Shown here: piece by piece, positions 27,726 to 36,884 of the stretch
Layout of the letters: each line of letters begins with the position of its first letter
How positions within the stretch are numbered: position 1 is the stretch's first letter
Source: Homoserinimonas sedimenticola
Lineage (GTDB): Bacteria; Actinomycetota; Actinomycetes; Actinomycetales; Microbacteriaceae
Reading direction: 5' to 3'
Length of the DNA: 64,000 bases
Assembly (NCBI RefSeq): GCF_026094475.1
Contig: NZ_JAPELL010000001.1
Location: forward strand, 1-64,000
Notes under the pieces: generated by a model
The model's database searches: none
Seen by the model: the letters and a program-made list of their open reading frames with translations, nothing else
What the model was told of the DNA's origin: nothing
Program-made: the position numbers and the translations under genes

Positions 27726-29799
27726 GGTCGGTGCGATTGGCCGAGTCACTGCGGTTCAGAGCACGACCATTCGGGTTTCGCTGGAAATCGGAGCGAAGGG
27801 TTTTACCAAGGTTGGTCCCGACGGGCTTCAGACCGTTGGCGTTGTCAACTCCTACATCACGGCTCCGGCCGGCGCGCACCGCGTGGTCGCCATCGTCACC
27901 GGGGTCTCGATTCTGAGTCGTCATGAATCCGTCACGAGTCGGGGTCTGCTTAGTGAAGATGACCAAGCCTCCTACGAGCTCGAAGCGGCCGTAGTCGGTC
28001 GCTTCGAGGGAGATAGGTTCAAGTCGGGGCTCACTGCCTACCCGTCGCTTCACGCCCCAGTGAGGACCGCAACCCCCGCCGAGGTGAAGAACATATTCCT
28101 TCCAACGGAGGTGCCATCGGTTCGCCTCGGGTCGTCCGCAGTCGCCGCCGAGCAAGACGTGTATCTCGACGCAAATCTCTTGCTTGGACACCACTGCGCG
28201 GTCGTTGGATCCACGGGCTCGGGGAAGTCTTGTACAGTCACCGCCATCATCGACGGTCTCCTCGACAATGACATTGTTAGTGGGCACGTCGTCATCTTCG
28301 ACATCAACGGCGAGTATGCCCAGTCTTTCGCCCGCGGAACCGCGCGCGGAAACAAGACGCGCACGCTCATACTTGGTCCTCGTCCCGGTTCACAGTCAGG
28401 TCTGTTCCTACCTCACTGGTTTATGAATAGCGAAGAACATCTAGCGCTCTTCCGAGCAAGTGAGGGCGTGCAAGCCCCAGTGATTCAGCGAGCTGTTGCC
28501 GACGCCCGTCTCGCAGGTGGGTCCGCGCAGTCCGAAGCAGATCGACTTGATAATGTGCGAAGCACTCTCGCAATCGTGCAAGCTCTGTTTGCAAATTCCA
28601 TGGACGGGGAGAGCCCCGCGCTTCGCCAGCTCGAAGAGCTCGCCACGGTGGTGGCCGACCAAGCCGCATCCGACTCGCCCATTAAGGTCCATTGGGAAGC
28701 GATGGCCTCCCTCTTGTCTCAGGCCATTGCGAAGTCAGGCCTACTGCCCAATAAGAGATTCTCTCCGCTCACCGCGTCTCATCGCGACGTTCTAAGTGAA
28801 CTTATCCGAAATATGAACGTCCATATTGTCGCTTCGCTCGGGGAACTTGGCCTCGGTTCCGGCGCCACGGGTGCCGACTTCGACGCGCCCGTTTACTACG
28901 ATCTCCAACAGCTTTGCGACTACTTCCTTCCAAACCGAATACAACTTGAGCAGGCCAACGACAGCAAAATTGCCAGCTATGTTGCAACTCTTCAGATGCG
29001 GCTTAGTCGACTGCTCGCCGACGGCCGACATGACTTTATGACTCGGATCGAGAAGCATGAGGACCCTCTAGGGTCCTACCTTCGGGTGCTAATGGGTGAG
29101 GACCCTACACGCGGCGACTCGACGTCGGAGTGGCCGGCCGCGGAGAACTATCGATCTCAGGCGTCCTCCCACGCGACCGGCGCCTCGGTCACAATTTTCG
29201 ACCTCAGCCTGGTCGCGAGCGACGTATTAGAGAACGTCACAGCGCTACTAGGACGGATCCTGTTTGACTTCGCGGTGAGAAGTGACCCACGGGCCGAGCA
29301 CCCTGTTCTGCTCGTTCTGGAAGAAGCGCATCGCTTCGTCCCCGCTAGACGCGATCTCGCCGGGACGGGAAGTAGGTCCACTGCAGTGTTCGAGCGGATA
29401 GCTAAGGAGGGCCGCAAATTCGGGCTCTCGCTACTGCTTGCCAGTCAAAGGCCGAGCGAACTTAGCGAGACCGTTGTCGCGCAATGCGGAACCGTCATTG
29501 CTCACCGTCTCACGCACGAAGCCGACCAGGCTCTCCTCCGTCACGCGACTGCCTTTAGCTCCCGGGCGCTTCTCGACCAGCTCCCCGGTCTGGCGCAGCA
29601 GCACGCGCTCGTTATCGGGGTGAGCACCGGTGTTCCCGCAGCAGTGCGTATCCGCGACGTGTTCAATCCGCCAATGAGTAATGACCCGGACTTCATAGCC
29701 AGTTGGACCGACAGCTCCAAACTGGACGGTCTTCCCGCGCACATCGATCGCGTAGTTGCAGGATGGCAGGGTGAGTCTTCTCCTGAATCCGAAAGCTAG
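27718..29799 (+). CDS. HerA-like (DUF87) ATPase of the SIR2-HerA pair
   Basis: A 693-residue FtsK/HerA-type ATPase. An N-terminal beta-barrel (HAS-barrel-like, IGRVTAVQSTTIRVSLE) precedes Walker A GSTGSGKSCT near residue 162 and HVVIFDINGEY. Walker B LLVLEEAHRFVPA lies near residue 530, followed by AKEGRKFGLSLLLASQRPSE, a sensor block with Arg. HerA proteins form hexameric DNA translocases; in defence they assemble with SIR2. The ATG at 27718 overlaps the SIR2 stop (ATGAGTGA), indicating coupling and fixed stoichiometry. Confidence 0.87.
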   Translation: MSEVGAIGRVTAVQSTTIRVSLEIGAKGFTKVGPDGLQTVGVVNSYITAPAGAHRVVAIVTGVSILSRHESVTSRGLLSEDDQASYELEAAVVGRFEGDRFKSGLTAYPSLHAPVRTATPAEVKNIFLPTEVPSVRLGSSAVAAEQDVYLDANLLLGHHCAVVGSTGSGKSCTVTAIIDGLLDNDIVSGHVVIFDINGEYAQSFARGTARGNKTRTLILGPRPGSQSGLFLPHWFMNSEEHLALFRASEGVQAPVIQRAVADARLAGGSAQSEADRLDNVRSTLAIVQALFANSMDGESPALRQLEELATVVADQAASDSPIKVHWEAMASLLSQAIAKSGLLPNKRFSPLTASHRDVLSELIRNMNVHIVASLGELGLGSGATGADFDAPVYYDLQQLCDYFLPNRIQLEQANDSKIASYVATLQMRLSRLLADGRHDFMTRIEKHEDPLGSYLRVLMGEDPTRGDSTSEWPAAENYRSQASSHATGASVTIFDLSLVASDVLENVTALLGRILFDFAVRSDPRAEHPVLLVLEEAHRFVPARRDLAGTGSRSTAVFERIAKEGRKFGLSLLLASQRPSELSETVVAQCGTVIAHRLTHEADQALLRHATAFSSRALLDQLPGLAQQHALVIGVSTGVPAAVRIRDVFNPPMSNDPDFIASWTDSSKLDGLPAHIDRVVAGWQGESSPESES

Positions 29800-29934
29800 C
29801 CCGAGCATCCGCGGGAGGCGAGGTCGACCATATGCTAACTCGGTCCGGCGAGTGGCCGAGAGGTCCCTCCGGCAACAACCGCCTGCACGTCCGAAAGTGG
29901 TAGATGCGCTGATGACGGCAAGCGCGAACGGAAT

Positions 29935-30741
29935 CTAGAGCGGACGGTTCTCGATCCGCGAAGCCCAATACGTTCGTGTGAATGGCATGGCGACCGCGTT
30001 CAGGGATTCGTTGGGCTCTGCGGGCGTACGTTCAAATGACTTGATGCGCCACGCGCCGGCGTTGTCCGCCACAGGTTCGACGAAAGTGCCGCCTTGGATC
30101 ACGTTGTGAACCTCGATTGCACCGACGTCGCCTGGGTAGATGTAGACGATCGACGCCATGTTGCGCTCTTCGCCCGGTTCGCCTTGCTGACGGACTCTTG
30201 CAATCTCGATCCACTCCGACAGCGGCTGGACACGCTTAGCCCACTCCGTGTGGGTACCTCCAGCGTTGATGACGACCTCATGACTGCGGTCCTGGGTGTC
30301 GATACGAACACGGGCACGGCGCGGGCCGTCGTTCGAGATCGAGATCTCCACTCCTACTTGTAGCGGCGTGTTGTTGTCCCTAGGAGTCGTGAACTCGTCG
30401 CCAGCCTTGACCTCCGCTGCCGTCTCTTTGCGACTGTACCGATCAGTCTCGGTGACATCGGTCCGCCAGACCTGCGTACTCTGCCGCGTCACCTCGACGG
30501 TGAGGCGGGGCATCTCGGCATCGATAGAAGTGCGTTGCGCATCAGCGCGGAGTATCTGTCCGTGCTTGAACTCGTCCCGGGCAATCTTGAGCGTGTCCTC
30601 CGTGGCCTCGACACTCTTGCGCGTGAGCCGGATTTGCCACGCGATGAAGATCACAGAAGCCGCTGTAGCGATCGCGGCGCCCAGCGTGCTCCACGCTGTG
30701 AGCGTCTCCACGGGATTCGGCTCGGAGGAGGCAATTAGCAT
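29935..30741 (-). CDS. membrane-anchored coiled-coil hypothetical protein
   Basis: A 268-residue protein of unknown function, convergent with herA. One transmembrane helix lies near residues 17-38 (LGAAIATAASVIFIAWQIRL), followed by a charged coiled coil (KSVEATEDTLKIARDEFKH) and a beta-rich C-terminal domain of about 190 residues. The layout resembles other phage-defence membrane sensors but no family is recognised. The ATG at 30741 is chosen because the frame upstream to 30858 is Arg-rich and lacks a ribosome site. The stop codon is 136 bases from the herA stop. Confidence 0.6.
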   Translation of the reverse strand: MLIASSEPNPVETLTAWSTLGAAIATAASVIFIAWQIRLTRKSVEATEDTLKIARDEFKHGQILRADAQRTSIDAEMPRLTVEVTRQSTQVWRTDVTETDRYSRKETAAEVKAGDEFTTPRDNNTPLQVGVEISISNDGPRRARVRIDTQDRSHEVVINAGGTHTEWAKRVQPLSEWIEIARVRQQGEPGEERNMASIVYIYPGDVGAIEVHNVIQGGTFVEPVADNAGAWRIKSFERTPAEPNESLNAVAMPFTRTYWASRIENRPL

Positions 30742-31185
30742 GCCTACATACTCGCAGCGCAAACGCCTCGCGCCGTGCGACACACTTTCAGCGATTGTCC
30801 TAGCCTCTCCGAGAGGCCACCGGAAGCTCCGCGGGACTCCTTCGTGTAAGGCGCCCATGAGTATCCAGGCATCTCGTCTGAGGGGCGCTCTGCTCTAGAG
30901 CGAACCCTGCAGCGACGCTGCAGGCACCTCCGTCACTGCCTGCAGCAGGCAAAGGGGTTCCTGGACGATAACGCTGGCGCGCCAGACAGCAGACCCGGAA
31001 AAGAGGAAAATCCGGAGAGGTGTAGAGGAAAACGGATTTCAGGTGCAGAGACGACGCCCATGTATCAAGGGCAGATCGAGTTCTTGGAACAGCCCACCAG
31101 AGAGAAAATACCCGATCAGAAAATATTCTTGAGAGGTCGTGAGATCGGTGTGCGCGCGGGTCTTGTGCCCAAGATCGTACCCGTT
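30742..31185. other. Non-coding gap
   Basis: About 440 bases between the membrane protein gene and the integrase terminator. Both strands contain short open frames with arginine-rich composition and no family pattern. Nothing convincing is seen. Confidence 0.4.
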
Positions 31186-31217
31186 GAACCCCTTGACTCG
31201 ACATGGTCAAGGGGTTC
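31186..31217 (-). terminator. Terminator hairpin of the integrase gene
   Basis: A perfect 12-bp stem (GAACCCCTTGAC with GTCAAGGGGTTC) and eight-base loop lie 17 bases after the integrase stop. The right arm resembles the tRNA-Pro repeat (GTCAAGGGGTCGCAGGTTC) with an internal deletion, which may be chance. Confidence 0.6.
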
Positions 31218-31233
31218 AGGCGTTTCTAGCTGC

Positions 31234-32367
31234 TCATCGCGGCCTCCCGAAGTGCTCATTCATCCGTGCTGCAGCATTTTGCAGCGCGGAGTTGTCGGTG
31301 TGAAGGTACGTACGCGTCGTCTCGACCGACGCATGCCCGAGTATGTCGCTCACAACATGAATGGGAATGCCGGCGTTGGCGAACCGAGTGGCGCCCGCAT
31401 GCTGGAGGTCGTGACGGCACAACCCCGGCAATCCCAAGAATGCAACCAGTTCGTCCCAGCCGGTTGCGTCACGTAGTGCTGCCGTGGTGATGACACCACC
31501 ACGCGGCCCGCGCAACAATGGCAGGTTGCGTGCCCGTTGCACTGTGAGTCTGCGCAACACTGGTTCGAGCGACTCAATGATCGGCACGCCGTGCGCCCGA
31601 CGCCCCTTCGGAGGCTTGATACTCAGGCCACCAGCACCGGGAAGCACTGTCGTTCGATCGTGATGACCTTGCTCGCCCAGTCGACGTTGCCGACGAGGAG
31701 CCCGCCTACTTCCGAACCGCGTGCGGCCAGAAATGCACTGAGCAAAACGTGGTCGCCGTAACTTGGTTGGATCTCGGTGCACGCCTCAGCGATTCGCACG
31801 ACATCATCGGGCCCAGGAATCAGCTTCGTGCGCGGAGCCTCCAGGTTCGCGCGGTAGCGCCTGTCGGCGCGGTCGCGCACAGGATTGCGAGCGATGTGAT
31901 CATCGCGCACCGCTTCATCGAGCACCCGCGTCAGAGCGGCGATCGTGTTCTTGAGTGTGGAGCGGGAGTGTCGTCTCCCAGCTGTCGATCGCTCGGTCGA
32001 CGCACCCCGTCGTGATGTCGCGAAGGCGGATGTAACCGAGCGCGGGGAGAACTCTGAGCCGGAGGCCAGCTCGGTATCCGGCTGCAGTCGATGTCGGATC
32101 GACACCGCGAAGGAACCGGTCGCCGATCGAACGGGCATAGTCGCTGGGAGTGATGAGCGGATCGATGGCTCGGCTCGAACTTGTGCGCATGAGCTCGAAG
32201 AACTCCCGAGCGGCAACATCATCATCGACCGTGACCGATCGACCCTGGCGTTGATGCGACAACGGATCCGTCCAACGGACCCGGGCGCGGATCCGGGAAC
32301 GGCGGCGGAGGGTGTCGAGGTGGCGGGGCACTCCGTGCGGTGGCAAAGCAGGATGATGAACAGTCAT
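31234..32367 (-). pseudogene. Tyrosine-family integrase, frameshifted
   Basis: A phage/island integrase split over three frames. The N-terminal SAM-like domain (32367 to about 31980) reads SRIRARVRWTDPLSHQRQG and GYRAGLRLRVLPALG. A shift near 31975 leads to the core-binding and first catalytic part (TLKNTIAALTRVLDEAV, FLAARGSEVGGLL). A second shift near 31650 leads to PKGRRAHGVPI, RHDLQHAGATRFANAG and ILGHASVETTRTYLH. The HDLQ box should be HDLR, so a catalytic Arg is also lost. It presumably inserted the island at tRNA-Pro and is now inactive unless the shifts are sequencing errors. Confidence 0.85.
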
Positions 32368-32829
32368 CCGATTGAAGATCTCCCCAGATCACTGCGAACA
32401 TAATGCGCTCCGCGAGGATGTGCGGCGGGCTGAAGCGAAGCGCCTTGGCGGATCATCCTAGGTTCCACCTTCCCGAACTAGACGCCAACGCATAGCCTGT
32501 CCGTTCTCCGCTCTTAGCCAGTCGCCGCGGCATGCGTCTACGATCATGCTGCTGGTCTTGCTCTCAAAGTCGATCGTCATCGGCCAGAGGCTCTTGTAGA
32601 AGAGGGCGCCTGACGGCGCGGTTGGGTTGTTCCGTCGGGCGGGAATGGCACCGCCGCCCGATACGCCAGGGGTTGGCCACTGGTGACGTGTTCAGGTAGG
32701 CGGCTGACGACCGGCGTCGGATACGACGCGACACCATCCGGGACGCTTTCGCCCAAGTCGCTCGCGTGCAGCGATGTGGAAACATGGCCGCGCGGACCCT
32801 TGCCAACGTCCGGGGCGCCTCTAATTCAC
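32368..32829. other. Gap between integrase and gajB
   Basis: Apart from the short fragment at 32458-32580, no gene is seen in these 460 bases. Several short Arg-rich frames on the minus strand look like shadows of non-coding DNA. Confidence 0.4.
32458..32580 (-). CDS. short possible gene fragment
   Basis: A 40-residue frame beginning MTIDFESKTSSMIVDACRG and ending RWRLVREGGT has well-mixed, coding-like composition. The same frame stays open upstream to about 32694 (ALFYKSLWP) but with no usual start codon, so this may be the tail of a degraded gene. No ribosome site or family is recognised. Confidence 0.3.
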   Translation of the reverse strand: MTIDFESKTSSMIVDACRGDWLRAENGQAMRWRLVREGGT

Positions 32830-34587
32830 CTACTGGTCGGCAACGTGATCAAGTCTGAGCGTGAGAAGAGGCGAGGGAGCGCTCTTCGGCGTGATTAGCG
32901 TCGCGCGCTTCTTTGCCCGTGTCACCGCAACATTCAGTGCGTATCGCGCGGACTCCAAATCTCTCCGAGTCGGGGTAAGCCTGAGCAGCGGGTCGTATCG
33001 CTCTTCGTAGATGATGACCTCGTCGAATTCGCGGCCCTTGGCGCGGTGGATGGTCATGACGATGAGATCTCGGTTGCCGCGTTTGCTGCTGGTGAGCTGG
33101 TACTGCAGGACGGCGTTCCGAATGGTCCCGGCTGCGCCCGCGTAGAAGCCGTTCGCGCGCCACGTGTCGGCGAGCGATGTTTCGATGTCGGAGCCTCGTG
33201 TGACGAAGTTGAGCATTCGCACGTATCCTGCCATCGGCTTGATCTCGGTCGCATCGGATGCGGCGAGCATGCTGACGATGGTGAGATAGTCGCCGTAGAC
33301 GTATCCGGTCCGGGCGTTCTTGAGTGAGCCGTCCACGATCTCACGCAGCGCCTTGACGATCTTGACATTGACGGGCTTACCGGCTCGGAGCTTGGTGGCG
33401 TAGCCCTCGAGGCGGTCAGTGGTGGCACGTGCGGTTGCTGAGAGCTTCGTGGACTTCGTTCTCAGATAGTGGGCCATCGCATCGCACACCGTTGCGTCGC
33501 GGTCGGTGTCGTCGTCGTAAATTTGGAGAATTGCGCCGATAAAGATTAGAGCGGCGTACCCCTCCTCCTTCGTCGTGTGGATGTCGATGCTGAGGGCGGG
33601 CAACTTGGGGTTGTCCTGTGGCTCGCTGATGTAGTCGTAGGCCTTGACGGCAAGGGCGTTGGTAGGCGTGAGAATGGCGATCGTGCCGCCGCCATCGACC
33701 CGCAGTCGTTTCAACGACGCAAGGAGCGTGAGCTTGAGCGTCAAGAGGGGAGGGAAGTTGCTCGAGAGCAGGTCGACCTCCTCGTAGGGAGGCTCGAAGT
33801 CTCCGCGAAGCACGTCGCGACCGAACCGGGTGATCGAGCTGCCGGGGCTGCGCCAGTTCCACTCGGAGAGATCGATATGTAGTGGGGCGAACGCGTCGTC
33901 GAAGTCAGCGAAGCGGGTTTCGCTGGAGCCTTCCACGAAGTCGTAGATGCGTTGGTCCGGGTCGCCGAGGGCGATGAGTTGTGAATGTTGGCCCAGCGTC
34001 CTGACGAGCGCCCATTGGTCATCGGTCGTGTCCTGGAACTCATCAAGGACGATGAGCGGGTATGCAGAGGTGTATGCCTTTAGCAGCCAGGGGCTGCCGG
34101 TGAGTATCTCGTTGGCAAATCCAGCGAAGTCGTCGAACCCGACGTGTCCGAGCATCTCGAACTGGCGCCTGAACTCGACGCGTAGGTCAGCGTTGGAGTC
34201 TTGAAAGTGCGAGCGGAACGCGTTCTGTTCGGCCTGGGACATGATCTTCACACCGCGCGGTGCGCCGAGAAGGTAACCGTGGCTGCGAAGGATGGTCCAC
34301 GCAAAGCTGTGGTAGGTGCCAACCTCGAGGCGCTGGCGGTGATCTCTCGCGAGCTGGTGGGTGGCGTGTTCGGCGACACGATCGACGGTGGCGTTCGCGA
34401 AGCTCAGAAAGAGGACCCGCGCGTGGTGGTTCCCGAGTCCCTCGTTGATCGCAAGAGCAGCTTTTCTCAGCGCGACTGTGGTCTTCCCGCATCCTGCGCT
34501 ACCGGTAACCATCACCGGGCCTTGCGCCGTCAGCAGCGGCTCGATCGCGCGCTCGTAGGCTTCGTCAGGTTCCGGGGCCGCCACCAT
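32830..34587 (-). CDS. gajB: Gabija protein GajB, UvrD-like helicase
   Basis: A 585-residue superfamily 1 helicase. Walker A GSAGCGKTT is near residue 30, LSFANATVDRVAEH is motif Ia, LIVLDEFQDTTDDQW is the DExQ box, ALGDPDQRIYDFV motif III, and NVAVTRAKKRATLI motif VI. MTIHRAKGREFDEVII is typical of UvrD. In Gabija, GajB works with the GajA nuclease to block phages, probably by sensing nucleotide depletion and DNA ends. The ATG at 34587 has AAGGA five bases upstream and lies inside the end of gajA, so the pair is coupled. Confidence 0.88.
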   Translation of the reverse strand: MVAAPEPDEAYERAIEPLLTAQGPVMVTGSAGCGKTTVALRKAALAINEGLGNHHARVLFLSFANATVDRVAEHATHQLARDHRQRLEVGTYHSFAWTILRSHGYLLGAPRGVKIMSQAEQNAFRSHFQDSNADLRVEFRRQFEMLGHVGFDDFAGFANEILTGSPWLLKAYTSAYPLIVLDEFQDTTDDQWALVRTLGQHSQLIALGDPDQRIYDFVEGSSETRFADFDDAFAPLHIDLSEWNWRSPGSSITRFGRDVLRGDFEPPYEEVDLLSSNFPPLLTLKLTLLASLKRLRVDGGGTIAILTPTNALAVKAYDYISEPQDNPKLPALSIDIHTTKEEGYAALIFIGAILQIYDDDTDRDATVCDAMAHYLRTKSTKLSATARATTDRLEGYATKLRAGKPVNVKIVKALREIVDGSLKNARTGYVYGDYLTIVSMLAASDATEIKPMAGYVRMLNFVTRGSDIETSLADTWRANGFYAGAAGTIRNAVLQYQLTSSKRGNRDLIVMTIHRAKGREFDEVIIYEERYDPLLRLTPTRRDLESARYALNVAVTRAKKRATLITPKSAPSPLLTLRLDHVADQ

Positions 34588-36370
34588 CTGGTTCCTTCGC
34601 GGCTCCCACATGGGCGCCGGGCTCATCGCTCTCCGCACCGGCCTCGGCTACCGCGGGTGCGAGAGCTTCGCTCGCCTCTTTCAACCCCTCAAGAACCGAC
34701 GCCATCGTCGGCGGGAAATCCGGTTCGGCGAGCCCAGAGACGAGGTCGGCCGCGAAGCGGTCGCCTTTGGTCTTCGGCAGCAGCTTCTTGAGTGTCTCGG
34801 CATACGCGCTGTCCGTGCCATCTGCAGGTTCTGGCACGTGGGCAGGCCACACTCCGTCAGCGACGAGTGCATCAACGTACGAGCGTTGGGCGGAGATGGG
34901 CACCTCGGCAAGGACGAGATCTTCGAAGCCGGCGTACGGCTGCTCGAATGCAATGTCGGAGCTCGCTTCAATCTCAGCGAGACGATCGACGGGCTGTTGA
35001 TCGAAGACGGAAGCCACATTCTTCCCCAGGCCGCGGAAGAATGCAGCGAAGCCGGCGACGTTGGTTTCACCTTGTGCATCGAAGATGGCCCAGCCGCGCG
35101 TATCGAGCCGCGCGAATCGGGCCGGGTTGGCGCGTGCGGCGGTCTTGGCGAGAGCAGCATACGAAGCAGCCTCAGTATCGCCCTCAGTAACAAGAACTCT
35201 GCGAGCGAGCAGGGCTTCGCAGAACCTCGTCCGAATGCCGGTGCGGAATGCCTTGACGCGGAGGGAAGCGGGAAGGGTGACCCGAGTGCCGGATAGTTCG
35301 CCCGTGCTGTGCGTGCGGGAGGTCACGGTCATTTGCTCGGGCTCGAACTCCTCGAGCACGTACGGGGAGTGAGTTGTGAATATGGCCTGACCGCCGAGCG
35401 CGAGAATCAGATCGACGACCCTCTTCTGTGCAGTCGGGGGCACCGAGATCTCCGGCTCCTCGATCGCGAAGATGACGCGTCCGTTGCGCTTCTGCGCGAT
35501 GAGGGTGAGCATCGCGATCACCAGCGAGTTGATCGTGCCTGAACCCTGATGGTTGAAAGGTGCCGCGTAGCCGGCCGCGCCCGTCGCCATGAACGATCTC
35601 AGCACCCTGCGGAGATCTTCACGCGTGAGCTCAGACACCCGAAGATGCGGCGCATCCGCCCATTCGGCGGCGACGATCTGTTTCATGGCCTCATCGATGC
35701 TCGAGAGAATCTGGCCGAACTCAGGATTCTCCTCGCCGGCCACTGTCACGCCGCGGAGCTTCTCGAGCAGGTTCTCCCACATCTGGACTTCAACTTCGAA
35801 GGCGCGAAGCACAAAGTCGAGTAGTGAGCCGCGCTCCATCGACATGGCGCGTGTTCCGGTCCTCAAGGCACGGAGCAGGAGGAAACCGAACTCGCGCTTA
35901 TCAGCCGATCTCGCCTCATTCGTTGGACTGCCCGCATCGTCTTCAGGGCTGCAGAACCATGTGCGCCCCTCAAAGTCGTCTTCGTCGACGTCGTACCGTC
36001 CAACGAAGCGGATTCGCACGCAGGGGAGCGCATCCGAGTCCAGCCCGGGCAGTGTTGACAGCAGCGTCCTGTTGGCTGCGTCCCAGAACTCGAGGTTGTT
36101 CCGAAATCGAGACTGAAGTTCCTCGTCGAGGTCGACGATCATGACTTCGACAAGGATCTCCTTCGCGAGGTAGGCGCCGCTATGGAAGTCATGCTCGTCG
36201 ATGACCGGGCGACGGAACATGCGATCGGCGCCGAGAGCGAGCTCGACGGCTTCGAGAAGGGTGGACTTGCCCGAGTTGTTGTCGCCGAGAAGCACAGTGT
36301 CTCCCGCAAGCGAAACTTCGGCCTTCGATATGCCGCGGAAGTTCTCCACAGTGATTTGCGCTAGGTGCAT
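34565..36370 (-). CDS. gajA: Gabija protein GajA, OLD-family ATPase/nuclease
   Basis: A 601-residue OLD-family endonuclease. The N-terminal ABC ATPase has LLGDNNSGKSTLLEAVE, the signature-like QGSGTINSLVIAML and Walker B VIFAIEEPEISVPP. The C-terminal TOPRIM domain starts RRVLVTEGDTEAASYAAL near residue 393, with the metal-binding Glu. GajA nicks DNA when nucleotides fall, and with GajB forms the Gabija anti-phage complex. The C-terminal 60 residues are Ala/Glu-rich. The ATG has GAGGGA upstream. Its overlap with gajB (23 bases) fits the usual operon. Confidence 0.9.
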   Translation of the reverse strand: MHLAQITVENFRGISKAEVSLAGDTVLLGDNNSGKSTLLEAVELALGADRMFRRPVIDEHDFHSGAYLAKEILVEVMIVDLDEELQSRFRNNLEFWDAANRTLLSTLPGLDSDALPCVRIRFVGRYDVDEDDFEGRTWFCSPEDDAGSPTNEARSADKREFGFLLLRALRTGTRAMSMERGSLLDFVLRAFEVEVQMWENLLEKLRGVTVAGEENPEFGQILSSIDEAMKQIVAAEWADAPHLRVSELTREDLRRVLRSFMATGAAGYAAPFNHQGSGTINSLVIAMLTLIAQKRNGRVIFAIEEPEISVPPTAQKRVVDLILALGGQAIFTTHSPYVLEEFEPEQMTVTSRTHSTGELSGTRVTLPASLRVKAFRTGIRTRFCEALLARRVLVTEGDTEAASYAALAKTAARANPARFARLDTRGWAIFDAQGETNVAGFAAFFRGLGKNVASVFDQQPVDRLAEIEASSDIAFEQPYAGFEDLVLAEVPISAQRSYVDALVADGVWPAHVPEPADGTDSAYAETLKKLLPKTKGDRFAADLVSGLAEPDFPPTMASVLEGLKEASEALAPAVAEAGAESDEPGAHVGAAKEPDGGGPGT

Positions 36371-36542
36371 GATCCCTCAATCGGTGACGCACAATCGCTC
36401 GGTTCACCCCGATTGTGTGCACTTGCATGATCTCAGGTGCCCACGCTGCGCCCGGCACGACTCGCGCGGCGCTTCCCGTGCGTCGGCCGTTCGGTCGCCT
36501 GGGGAATCCGCAGAGCGACTGCTCGTCGCGAGCCTGAAACTG

Positions 36543-36570
36543 GAAGAGGCCCCCTCCCGGGGGCCTCTTC
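36543..36570. terminator. Strong terminator between the AbiTii operon and gajA
   Basis: A perfect 12-bp stem (GAAGAGGCCCCC / GGGGGCCTCTTC) with TCCC loop. It lies eight bases after the end of the small membrane gene on the minus strand and probably ends the AbiTii operon. The plus-strand side carries GTTGTTCGTT. Confidence 0.75.
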
Positions 36571-36578
36571 GTTGTTCG

Positions 36579-36839
36579 TTAGCTCAAGGTGGCCAGCGGG
36601 GTCGCAAGGACCCCAGCTCCCGTCGCCCAGATCGTTTCGAGCAGATACTGCCAGAACTTTCGTGGGGTCTTGGTCGTGCTGTTGGTGTTTCGCTTCTGAA
36701 CTGGATTCATAGGCTTCTCCTTCCGCTTGCCGGTTCGGCGTTCACTGAGAAGGCGCACGAGAGCAAGGATCAGGACCACCGCTAGCCACACTGCGCCGAG
36801 CCCGAGATTTTTGGTGGGCTCGCTGGCACCTTGAACCAA
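36579..36839 (-). CDS. small membrane protein, last gene of the AbiTii operon
   Basis: An 86-residue hypothetical protein with one clear transmembrane helix at about residues 12-32 (LGLGAVWLAVVLILALVRLL) followed by Arg/Lys (SERRTGKRKEK), giving an N-out/C-in prediction. The C-terminal WQYLLETIWATGAG may be a second, weak membrane segment. The start is TTG with no clear ribosome site. Support comes from the terminator just past its stop and 45-base spacing from the upstream gene. Unrecognised. Confidence 0.45.
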   Translation of the reverse strand: MVQGASEPTKNLGLGAVWLAVVLILALVRLLSERRTGKRKEKPMNPVQKRNTNSTTKTPRKFWQYLLETIWATGAGVLATPLATLS

Positions 36840-36884
36840 CGACGTTCCAATAGTGGCCGATCAAGGCGTTGTTGTCGACTGCTA

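Noticed and set aside
30800..31210. 136-codon minus-strand frame upstream of the membrane protein gene
   Set aside because: No ribosome site and no family pattern, and it includes the integrase terminator hairpin.
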